Part shown: positions 1 through 17,476 of the stretch, one piece after another
Numbering within the stretch: the first letter of the stretch is position 1
Layout of the letters: each line of letters begins with the position of its first letter
NCBI GenBank assembly: GCA_903958395.1
Contig: CAJBSZ010000506.1
Span: 1-39,764, forward strand
DNA: 39,764 nt
Origin: an uncultured bacterium
Lineage (GTDB): Bacteria; Verrucomicrobiota; Kiritimatiellia; CAIKKV01; CAITUY01
Direction of reading: 5' to 3'
Program-made: the position numbers and the translations under genes
Notes under the pieces: model-generated
What the model saw: the letters and a program-made list of their open reading frames with translations, nothing else
The model's database searches: none
Told to the model about the DNA's origin: nothing

Positions 1-3
1 ACG

Positions 4-89
4 CGGCTCAGCCGGAGGCTTCGCCCTACCTGGAAATCTATACAGATCATCGATGTCTTCGGGTAGGGCGAGGCGTCCCTGCCGAGCCG
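4..89. repeat. Imperfect inverted repeat, REP-like intergenic element (arms 4-30 and 62-89)
   Basis: Left arm cggctcagccggaggcttcgccctacc; right arm ggtagggcgaggcgtccctgccgagccg is close to its reverse complement. A further copy of the left arm is at 23675-23701. Confidence 0.6.
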
Positions 90-150
90 TCGTGACAAGG
101 GTGTTCTTGGATCTACACCTGGAGCTCGGTTCCCTAGGCGAGGATTTGGG

Positions 151-217
151 TTCGCTCTGCGCTTCAAGTTCCTGGTCGGAGACCATCCGTAGCTCAAGCC
201 GACAGGCGCAGAGCGAA
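151..217. repeat. 12-bp perfect inverted repeat (ttcgctctgcgc / gcgcagagcgaa) immediately downstream of the tRNA-Ser 3' end
   Basis: 151-162 and 206-217 are exact reverse complements separated by 43 nt. Confidence 0.6.
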
Positions 218-220
218 GGA

Positions 221-308
221 TGGCGGAGAGGGAGGGATTCGAACCCCCGGAGCCTTGCGGCTCTCCGGTTTTCAAGACCGGCGCGTTAAACCACTCTGCC
301 ACCTCTCC
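221..308 (-). tRNA. tRNA-Ser (anticodon UGA), CCA encoded
   Basis: Minus strand reads ggagaggtggcagagtggtttaacgcgccggtcttgaaaaccggagagccgcaaggctccgggggttcgaatccctccctctccgcca: acceptor stem GGAGAGG/CCTCTCC, long variable arm typical of class II tRNA, GGTTCGAATCC T-arm, anticodon loop CTTGAAA. Confidence 0.95.
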
Positions 309-672
309 TGAGTGCTGCAATGGGGATGCAGGGCGGGTATAATTGGACAACGCAGGCCTTTTTATCAAGCGGATTCGCCGGGACGGGGATCGGGCGCACT
401 ATTTTCCGGCAGATCAAACCAGAAGGGTTCGTTTGGGCCAGAATATTCTGATGTATGCGGTGACGTATTGATGAAGGAGGGCTTCTTCGATGAGATTTTG
501 ACCCTCACGCCAATATATAATTGGTTGCACAACGTATTCAGCATTGCTTCGCTTCTGATTGCCTATCCCTTGTCGATTTCTGAAAAAAAAGGGGAATCAG
601 TGGTTTTGGGCACCAACATCCGGTGCATTTGTGCCAGAAATAGTTTGCCGGATGATGATTTGCACGCCACCC

Positions 673-732
673 AAAAAGTGCAAGAAAAAGGGGAGTCTGT
701 CCATTGATACAGAATGTGGATAGCCATAATCT
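673..732 (+). promoter_or_regulatory. Predicted regulated promoter A (operator AAAAAGTGCAA-N15-GTCCATTG; -35 TTGATA 704-709; -10 TAATCT 727-732)
   Basis: Shares box sequences and exact spacing with sites at 23778, 32861 and (partially) 22689; lies upstream of operon 1. Confidence 0.6.
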
Positions 733-774
733 ACAGTGAGAATTATCTAATGAAAGGTTTTAGTCGGGTGGAGT

Positions 775-3700
775 ATGGTGAAGGGAAAGCTCACAATTGA
801 ATGTGCTGCGGTAGAGCGGGATGAACTCCAGGCTCAATTCATTTGTCCGTCGGATGAATACCGGCCAATACCTTTCTGGTGGTGGGTTGGGGAGCCGCTT
901 GATCGCGAACGACTTCTCTGGCAGCTGGATGCCTTGAAGACGAAGGGCATTAAGAATGCCGTTATCAGTTACAATCATCACCCTGACGGCACTTCCAATC
1001 CCGGGGATCCTCCGGTGTTTTCCTCCGCTTGGTGGGATCTATTCAGATGGTTCGTGGCCGAATGCAAAAAGCGGGGGATGAAAATCAGTTTCCAGGATTA
1101 TACACTGCTCAATCCGCTTTTGCAGCGTATTGGCCGCGAAACGCCTGGCATGAAAGGCGGACAACTGAAAGACGCCAGCCAGTATGTGGAGAGTGGCACC
1201 CTGTGCCGCCTCACGGTTGAGCCTGGTTGTCAGATGATTACGGCATTGGCTTACCCATTGGAAAATGGGATTGCCTGCACAAAGGGATATATTGATCTTT
1301 CCGGTTCCGTAGACGAGGGCAAGTTGAATTGGCGAGCGCCTGCCGGAACATGGTTTGCAAGCCTTGTCTATTACGAGGACAAGCCGTTTGATCCGATGCA
1401 TCCGTTGGCGGGCGAAAAAGTAATCGACATGTTTTATCGGCCGTTCGAAGAACATTGTCCCGGCGAACTCGGCAAGACGATCCCGATCCTGTTTCAGGAT
1501 GAACTGGATTTCGGGGCCAGGATGCCGTTGTGGTCCGGCCGGCTTCTCGAAGAATTCCGGATACGCAAGGGCTATGACCTGGCTCCTCTTCTCCCGGCCT
1601 TGTGGCACAATCTCGGGGCGGTAACCGCCAAGATTCGCATCGATTACAATGATGTTGTCACGACGCTTCTCGAGCAGCGCTATTTCATCCCGGTTTTCCG
1701 ATGGGCTGAAGACAGGGGGGTGATGCTGGCGCATGACAACGCCGGGCGGGGGATGATTGAAGAGGGGGCGAAATCGTATGGCGACTATTTCCGCACCATG
1801 CGCTGGTTTGGGGCGCCGGGTTCGGATGATCCCCGGCTCGATGGCCCACGCGCGTTCAAGGGGTTGAAAGTCAACAGTTCCATTGCCCATCTGTATAAAC
1901 GGCCCCGGGTCTGGGCTGAGTGTTTTCATTCAAGCGGGTGGGGCGCAACGCCGGCCAGGATGATCGCGGCGATCAACGAAGATTTTGCCTATGGTGCGAC
2001 GGTTGTCAATTTGCACGGCTTGTATTATACGACCTGCGGTTCGTGGTGGGAATGGGCGTCTCCCGATTTTCATTTCCGGCAGCCTTACTGGCGGCATATG
2101 AATCAATTCAACAATTACACAGCGCGCCTGTCCTTTCTCCTCAGTCGAGGTGTTCACGTCTGCGATGTGGCCATACTTTACCCGATTACAGCGATTGAGG
2201 GGGGTGCGAACCGGAGGATGGCCGAGGTATCGGCGGACGGCATCCCGTATTCCGAGAAGCAATGCGGCTGCGGGGAGGTGCTGCTTGATGAGGCTGAAGT
2301 CCATGCCTTCGGGCTTGGCCGGGCGCTCTTTGATTCCGGAATCGATTTTGATTTTGTTGATTTCCAGTCCCTGGAAAGGGCGGAAGTGCGCGATGGCCTG
2401 CTTTGTATTGCCGGGGAGGAGTATCAAGTCCTGATCCTGCTGGCGATGAGCGCCGTGCGATTCTCGACCATGCAGGTGGCGCGCGATTTCCAGGCGAAAG
2501 GCGGCCTGGTCATTGCCTATGGCTGCCTGCCGTCGGCCAGCGATAAAGCCGGCAGCCAGGATCCAGACCTGGATAAACTTGTCAGGAAAATTTTCAGCAG
2601 TGACAATGTCAAGTCCGGTATGTTTATACAGGGCGGTTATGAGCAAGTGAAACAGGCGATAGATTCGGCCATTCTGCGTGATTTCAGGCCCCGGGATGGT
2701 TGCCTTTGTGTTCTGCATCGCCGGGGCGGTGGGAAGGACATCTATTATGTGTTTAACAGGAACATAACTCCGTATGCAGGCGATGTGGTCTTTCGGGCAA
2801 CCGGCCCTGTTTCTCAATGGGATGCCTGGACCGGTTCAGTGCTGTCGATTCCGGTTGACCGCGGTGATTGGCCCGGAACCCGGCTACGGCTTGATTTGGA
2901 ACCTTTTGAAGCAAAGATTATTGTCTTCGGTGCTGAGAACGGTTTGGTGACTGATGGTACGGCAGGGACTGTTTCATCAGTCGCTAATGGGCTTGATCTT
3001 GACGGGGCATGGGACTGTGAATTGCAACCGACCCTGGACAATCGGTTCGGTGATTTCCGCCTGCCTGTCCATGCCGGGATGATCGGAGCGGAAGTCCGTC
3101 AGTTCCGTTATGCAGAGGAGAAATCCCCGCATCCTCCCTGGCATCTGCCTGGGTTTGATGATTCGGAATGGCCTCTAAAAACCTGTTCGTATGGACCCCG
3201 TTTCCTTGTATTAGGTCCACTGCCGCCGGGTATTGATTTGTCAGCCATGGAGAAACAGCTGACTTCTTCCGCTGAGATTGACACGTCTGAACCTGTGATT
3301 GTTGAAGGGCGCTCTTATTCCTGGATGCCTTATGAAATGTCGCTCCAATGGGGAATCGAGAAGGATCCTTTTCTAAGGGACTGGGCCAGCGGGCCGCATG
3401 GTCTCAAGAAGGAAGTCCCGCTGGAATTCATCGATTTAAACTGTGACCAACCCGGGTCAGCTTGGTATGTCTGGAGCACGGTGCCGGCGTGTGAGGCGGG
3501 CCGTACGCTCATGATAATGGGGAGTCGATCGTCATATTCAGCCTGGCTCAACGGGCAGCGCGTGATGGCGCAGGATGAGGCCCTGCCGCCCGGTCGCCAG
3601 TCGCAGTGGAACCTGCCGCATTACCGCTCGGCGCCACGAGAGGTAACCATCAGGTTGAATCAAGGGGATAATCCGCTGTTGATGAAATTCTCACAATCCT

Positions 3701-4518
3701 GCGGCCAGCGTGTTCGTGCCTATGTGGCTTTTGATCCCCCGCCTGAAAACAGCGCGCTTGCGCTGAGATGGTTCAGTATTCCCGGAAAACCCGAGTTTAA
3801 CTGTTTCCCGGGACGTCGAAAACATGTTGGGTGGTATCGGTTTACTTCACCGCCCGGCCTGATGTCTTTCAGTTCGGTAATCCGGGGCCTGCCGCAGGTG
3901 TGGGTTGCCGGTATTGAAATGAGGCTGGAAAAACTGAATGAACGCGCGGATCGCTCTATCGAGTACCGGGTGACTATTCCGAATCCTTCCTGTGACCGTG
4001 TCAGGGTTGCCATTCGTGTGGAATTACAAACCGGTTCATTTGCCGGGGATGCTTTCCCTGAGCCCATTGCCCTGGCGTGCGGCAAGGGCCGGATACAAAC
4101 CGGCGACTGGTCGCAATTCGGGCTTGGCACCTATTCTGGAATTGTGAGGTACAGGCGTACCTGTAAGGTAAACGATGAGGGGGTTCGAAAAGGTGATTGG
4201 ATTCTGGATCTGGGCAACGTGGCGGGGACGGCGGAAGTATGGGTGAATGGGCGGTCGGCCGGAACTCGTGTTGCCCCTCCGTGGCGGTTTAGGGTGACCG
4301 AGTTGATTGTTGGAGGCGCGAATACTGTGGAGGTCGTTGTTGCCAATACGCTTGCAAATTTTTATAGTGTCGGAATCCCGACACCCTATGTTTACAAGGG
4401 GCAGACCGTTTCCGGCCTGTTGGGGCCGGTGAGGTTGAAAAGAACAGGCGATGGTTTTGTAAACCCCAGGCGTTCCTTTGAACCACTGATGGTGCCGATG
4501 GAGATGACAGAACCATGA
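775..4518 (+). CDS. Glycoside hydrolase, GH106 (alpha-L-rhamnosidase)-like; no evident signal peptide
   Basis: 1247 aa; N-terminal PFWWWVGEPLDRERLLWQLDALKTKGIKNAVISY resembles the GH106 start; C-terminal jelly-roll GNVAGTAEVWVNGRSAGTRVAPPWRFRVTELIVGGANTVEVVVANTLANFY; RBS-like ggtggag. Confidence 0.75.
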   Translation: MVKGKLTIECAAVERDELQAQFICPSDEYRPIPFWWWVGEPLDRERLLWQLDALKTKGIKNAVISYNHHPDGTSNPGDPPVFSSAWWDLFRWFVAECKKRGMKISFQDYTLLNPLLQRIGRETPGMKGGQLKDASQYVESGTLCRLTVEPGCQMITALAYPLENGIACTKGYIDLSGSVDEGKLNWRAPAGTWFASLVYYEDKPFDPMHPLAGEKVIDMFYRPFEEHCPGELGKTIPILFQDELDFGARMPLWSGRLLEEFRIRKGYDLAPLLPALWHNLGAVTAKIRIDYNDVVTTLLEQRYFIPVFRWAEDRGVMLAHDNAGRGMIEEGAKSYGDYFRTMRWFGAPGSDDPRLDGPRAFKGLKVNSSIAHLYKRPRVWAECFHSSGWGATPARMIAAINEDFAYGATVVNLHGLYYTTCGSWWEWASPDFHFRQPYWRHMNQFNNYTARLSFLLSRGVHVCDVAILYPITAIEGGANRRMAEVSADGIPYSEKQCGCGEVLLDEAEVHAFGLGRALFDSGIDFDFVDFQSLERAEVRDGLLCIAGEEYQVLILLAMSAVRFSTMQVARDFQAKGGLVIAYGCLPSASDKAGSQDPDLDKLVRKIFSSDNVKSGMFIQGGYEQVKQAIDSAILRDFRPRDGCLCVLHRRGGGKDIYYVFNRNITPYAGDVVFRATGPVSQWDAWTGSVLSIPVDRGDWPGTRLRLDLEPFEAKIIVFGAENGLVTDGTAGTVSSVANGLDLDGAWDCELQPTLDNRFGDFRLPVHAGMIGAEVRQFRYAEEKSPHPPWHLPGFDDSEWPLKTCSYGPRFLVLGPLPPGIDLSAMEKQLTSSAEIDTSEPVIVEGRSYSWMPYEMSLQWGIEKDPFLRDWASGPHGLKKEVPLEFIDLNCDQPGSAWYVWSTVPACEAGRTLMIMGSRSSYSAWLNGQRVMAQDEALPPGRQSQWNLPHYRSAPREVTIRLNQGDNPLLMKFSQSCGQRVRAYVAFDPPPENSALALRWFSIPGKPEFNCFPGRRKHVGWYRFTSPPGLMSFSSVIRGLPQVWVAGIEMRLEKLNERADRSIEYRVTIPNPSCDRVRVAIRVELQTGSFAGDAFPEPIALACGKGRIQTGDWSQFGLGTYSGIVRYRRTCKVNDEGVRKGDWILDLGNVAGTAEVWVNGRSAGTRVAPPWRFRVTELIVGGANTVEVVVANTLANFYSVGIPTPYVYKGQTVSGLLGPVRLKRTGDGFVNPRRSFEPLMVPMEMTEP

Positions 4519-5978
4519 GTACCGATAATCATTCATCCGCCAAGACGTGCAAGCTGGTTCACATGCTGATGTATGCGTTCGGCGAGTGCGCCACTTCGCT
4601 GGTTCTGAATGGAATCAATGGTTTTCTCATGCTGTATTACACGAAGGCGCTGGGACTGAATCCCAAGTGGGCCGGCATAGCGATTTCTGTGTCGATCTTC
4701 TGGGAGGCTGTCTCGGAACCTGTAATGGGACATATCAGTGACAATACCCGGAGCCGTTTCGGGCGGCGACATGCTTACATCCTGATCGGCGGCCTTCTGA
4801 TGGCTGGCTTCTTCTATTTGATATGGGGGGTCCCGCAGGTCTTCTTGGGCAGCAACTTGGTTCTTTTCTCCTATCTTGTTGTCATGAATCTGTTGTTGCG
4901 CACGGGAATAACAGTGTTCTTTATTCCTTATATGGCGCTGGGGTTCGAGATGTGCGGCGATTATCAGGGCCGCTCAAAGATCCAGAGTCTGCGTTTCATA
5001 TTCAGTATGATCGCCAATATAGCCGGCCCGGCAATGGCCTGGAAAATCTTCTTCAATGATGCGCACGGAGTCCAGGCAACGACCGTTCCCGGGAATTATG
5101 TCTTGATGGGCGGTGTCTTTGCCGTTGTGACTGCGGTTGTCGTTTTACTCGTCACGGTCATCACATACCGTTGGCATGAAGATACCCGGGCCGTCGTGAG
5201 CAAGTTGACCGGGGGGCGCGCGGTGCGGGATTTCATTGCCGACATGAAACAGATCATCCTTGATCCCAATCCCCGCTGGGTATTCATTTTCACGTTTATT
5301 GTCTGTGTGGGAATGGTGCTTGTGTCGACCCTGCAGATGTATGTCTATGATGATTTCATGCGGTTTTCAGCAGATCAGAAGTTCATTGCGCACGGCAGCA
5401 CCATGCTGGGCGCCGGCATAGGGTCGGCTGTGGCGATATTCTTGAGCAGATTATTCGATAAGAAGGGTACGGTTATCTTTGGCAGTGCGATCAGTATTGT
5501 TGGCAACCTTATGCTTTGCATCCTTTTTCTCACCGGGTTGCTTCCCAAGGATGCCGTGTGGAGTGTTGGAGGATTTGCATTGCCCATCGCCCTGATCCTT
5601 TTTGTTGTTTTCCACGCAGCCTACTGGCTGGGCAACGGCATGTTGCTGCCCATTGCGACGGCCATGATGGCCGATGCGGCCGAAATCCATCAGATACAGA
5701 CCGGCGAAAACAAGGATGGCGGCTACTCGTCCGTGTTTAGTCTCGCCATGCGAATGGCCATTGCATTCAGCGCCATTGTGTCGGGTTTCTGCCTGGACTG
5801 GATCGGGTACAAGGTCCCTGATGCCGGCAAAGCCGTGTTCCAGAGCCCTCATACGCTCTGGTGGCTGGGCGCGATCACCTTTGTGGTTGGCACGCTGATT
5901 GCCATTGCAGCCCTTCTTGCCATCAGAAATTACCGGATCGATCGCCGGTTTATTGAAGAACTGCGAAGTGCGAAATAG
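4515..5978 (+). CDS. MFS sugar:cation symporter, GPH/MelB-like family
   Basis: ATGA overlap with the previous gene; multiple TM helices; GHISDNTRSRFGRRHAYILIGG loop typical of GPH transporters. Confidence 0.85.
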   Translation: MSTDNHSSAKTCKLVHMLMYAFGECATSLVLNGINGFLMLYYTKALGLNPKWAGIAISVSIFWEAVSEPVMGHISDNTRSRFGRRHAYILIGGLLMAGFFYLIWGVPQVFLGSNLVLFSYLVVMNLLLRTGITVFFIPYMALGFEMCGDYQGRSKIQSLRFIFSMIANIAGPAMAWKIFFNDAHGVQATTVPGNYVLMGGVFAVVTAVVVLLVTVITYRWHEDTRAVVSKLTGGRAVRDFIADMKQIILDPNPRWVFIFTFIVCVGMVLVSTLQMYVYDDFMRFSADQKFIAHGSTMLGAGIGSAVAIFLSRLFDKKGTVIFGSAISIVGNLMLCILFLTGLLPKDAVWSVGGFALPIALILFVVFHAAYWLGNGMLLPIATAMMADAAEIHQIQTGENKDGGYSSVFSLAMRMAIAFSAIVSGFCLDWIGYKVPDAGKAVFQSPHTLWWLGAITFVVGTLIAIAALLAIRNYRIDRRFIEELRSAK

Positions 5979-6020
5979 CCCCTCCAGGGAGGGCTTATTA
6001 TACTTTAACCGTGATGATAT

Positions 6021-8369
6021 ATGAGTACTGAATCACAGATAGTTGCGCAAACGGGTCTTTTCGTATGCTTTCTGGTCTCTTGCGTCTCCGTTTCGCTGGG
6101 AGATCTGGAATCCGGGAAGGAGAAGGGGCTTAAGGTCGACGCCCAAAGCGCGATTGCGTATCCCCGGGATGAAGCGTTCCGGATATCGGGCGATCGGGTG
6201 GTTCAGGGGGATAAGTATTCTGTTGTGTTGAGTCAGGGTGAAATGGAATCGAACTACCACGGCAGGAAGAATCGGTGGAGGTTGAAAGCGGATTTGTCTT
6301 CATTCCCGGCATTTAAAGCTCCGGAGTTCCCCCTGTTGCAGGCCCTTTACAACATGGCGCTGGAAGAAGTCCTGCTGGATATCCTGCCGGAAAAGTCTTT
6401 TATGGCCGGCAAGGAGTGGACTGGTATCTGGACCCGCGACATCTCCTATAGTATTCATCTTTCCCTGGGACTGTTGCTGCCGGAGATTGCCGGGAACAGC
6501 CTCAAGGCCAAGGTCGGCCCGACGATGCAGATCATTCAGGATACCGGCACTGGCGGCTCCTGGCCGGTATCGACGGACCGCGCCGTCTGGGCCCTGGCGG
6601 CTCGCGAGGTTTATCTCGTCACCGGTGACTTACGTTTCCTGCAATATGCCTACCAGGTCTTGAGGAATACCGCCGAAGCGGATAGGCGGAATGCCCGGGA
6701 TGGCTCGACGGGGCTCTATGCGGGTGAGTCCTCGTTCATGGACTGGCGTGAACAATCGTATCCGCTCTGGATGCAGCCGGTGGATATTTTTGAATCCCGG
6801 TCTATCAGCACCTGTGTCCTCCATAGCCGGCTCAACAGCATTCTGTACGAGATGGCGATTCTGTTGAAAAAGGATCGCGCTGAATCCGATGTCTGGAAGC
6901 AAAATGCGGAGGGGATCAAGGCGGCCATCAATCACGATCTCTGGCTGGCTGACAAGCAGTATTACAGTTCCTACCGTTACCCGGCGATCATGGGCGGGAT
7001 GCTGTCGGATAAGTCCGACACATTGGGGGAGGCGCTGGCGGTCTTGTTCGATATTGCCGGTGAGCAAAAGGCCGGCAAACTGGTTGAGACTATTCCCGTT
7101 GTCCCTTTTGGTGCGCCCTGTATGTATCCCCAGCAGCCGCACGCGAGGCCTTATCACAGCAAAGCGGTCTGGCCGTTTGTCAATGCGTACTATGCCTGGG
7201 CGGGTGCCAAGGTGCATAACGAGGCGGCGGTTGTGCATGGGGTCCGGTCCATCATCCGCGCCGCGGCGCTTTTCCTCACGAACAAGGAGAACTTCTCTTC
7301 TGACAGGGGGCATTCCGGGGATACGGAGATCAACTCCGACCGGCAACTCTGGTCCGTGGCCGGCTACCTGTCGGTTGTCTACAGGATCTTGTTCGGGATG
7401 GAATTGTGTCCCGAGGGGTTGCGTTTCAGGCCGATGGTCCCGGGTTTTATCAAGGGCCCGCTGGTTTTGGAGAATTTCAAGTACCGGGGTTCGACGCTGA
7501 CGATCAGGATCACCGGGCACGGGGCGAGCATCAAATCATGCCGCTATGACGGCGGGTCCGCGCATGATCTGGTCATCACGCCGGACACTACCGGCGAGCA
7601 CCGTATTGACATTGAAATGGAACCCGCAGGCCCTGATGGCAAGATCAATCTTCAGTCCAGCGGGGTCATTGCACCCTTGGAGCCACGCGCGACGCTGGTC
7701 CTGGATAAGGCCGGATCGGTTGGTCTGTCCTGGACTGGCGTCAACGATGCCGTTGCCTATGCCGTCTATAAGAATGGACGACTCTTGACGGAGACGTCCG
7801 GCACGAATCTCACGGATACGCTTGCTCCCGGTGACGCTATGAACGCGGGCGTTTACTCGGTCCAGGCGGTGGACTCCAATCGTGTTCCCTCCAATCTGAG
7901 CGCCTATCTGCTTGCGGTTCCGGATGGGGCAAGAACCGTCTATGAGGCGGAGGCGGCCCTGGGAGACATGCGAAATATCCAGGCCGGGAACAAGGGATTC
8001 AGCGGAAACGGGTATTATCGAACGACGGCTGAAACCAATGATGTGCTTTCGTTCCGGGTGTTGGCCATGAGCGACGGGGAGTATCTGATACGTTTCAAGT
8101 ATGCCAATGGTCATGGTCTGGTTTATACCGACAACAAATGCTGTATCCGCAGCCTGTCTGTGGATCACGGGGAACCCGCGACGGTTGTCATGCCGCAGCG
8201 GACTTCATGGGCCGATTGGGGGTATTCCAGTGGGGTGACGGTTCCTCTGACGAAAGGCAGCCATACGGTGAAGTTGTTTTACGCGCCGGCGAACGCCAAC
8301 ATGAACCAGCTGGTCAACGAGGCGTATGTGGATTTCATGGAACTGATACGGATGAACGGAAAGAAGTGA
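6021..8369 (+). CDS. Secreted six-hairpin (alpha/alpha)6 glycosidase-like protein with C-terminal CBM35/CBM6-like domain
   Basis: Signal-peptide-like N-terminus; EWTGIWTRDISYSIHLSLG and FMDWREQSYP typical of six-hairpin glycosidases; C-terminal VYEAEAALGDMRNI...YEYLIRFKY-type carbohydrate-binding module (actual sequence YEAEAALGDMRNIQAGNKGFSGNGYYR). Confidence 0.7.
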   Translation: MSTESQIVAQTGLFVCFLVSCVSVSLGDLESGKEKGLKVDAQSAIAYPRDEAFRISGDRVVQGDKYSVVLSQGEMESNYHGRKNRWRLKADLSSFPAFKAPEFPLLQALYNMALEEVLLDILPEKSFMAGKEWTGIWTRDISYSIHLSLGLLLPEIAGNSLKAKVGPTMQIIQDTGTGGSWPVSTDRAVWALAAREVYLVTGDLRFLQYAYQVLRNTAEADRRNARDGSTGLYAGESSFMDWREQSYPLWMQPVDIFESRSISTCVLHSRLNSILYEMAILLKKDRAESDVWKQNAEGIKAAINHDLWLADKQYYSSYRYPAIMGGMLSDKSDTLGEALAVLFDIAGEQKAGKLVETIPVVPFGAPCMYPQQPHARPYHSKAVWPFVNAYYAWAGAKVHNEAAVVHGVRSIIRAAALFLTNKENFSSDRGHSGDTEINSDRQLWSVAGYLSVVYRILFGMELCPEGLRFRPMVPGFIKGPLVLENFKYRGSTLTIRITGHGASIKSCRYDGGSAHDLVITPDTTGEHRIDIEMEPAGPDGKINLQSSGVIAPLEPRATLVLDKAGSVGLSWTGVNDAVAYAVYKNGRLLTETSGTNLTDTLAPGDAMNAGVYSVQAVDSNRVPSNLSAYLLAVPDGARTVYEAEAALGDMRNIQAGNKGFSGNGYYRTTAETNDVLSFRVLAMSDGEYLIRFKYANGHGLVYTDNKCCIRSLSVDHGEPATVVMPQRTSWADWGYSSGVTVPLTKGSHTVKLFYAPANANMNQLVNEAYVDFMELIRMNGKK

Positions 8370-8371
8370 AT

Positions 8372-17472
<9,101 letters not shown>

Positions 17473-17476
17473 AGGT

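Noticed and set aside
53-289. 78-aa + strand ORF ending [19 protein letters not shown]
   Set aside because: Classic spurious translation across the antisense of a tRNA-Ser; not a protein.
221-308. tRNA-Ser as the integration site of the glycan locus
   Set aside because: The tRNA is on the minus strand, so its 3' end faces left, away from the locus; no integrase and no duplicated tRNA end seen in the window.
312-707. 131-aa ORF upstream of operon 1
   Set aside because: No recognisable protein features, runs into the operator box of site A; most likely chance.
5977-5995. agcccctccagggagggct hairpin after the MelB-like gene as a rho-independent terminator
   Set aside because: Very short loop, imperfect stem and no T-tract; a TATACT downstream lacks a credible -35, so neither terminator nor promoter is supported.
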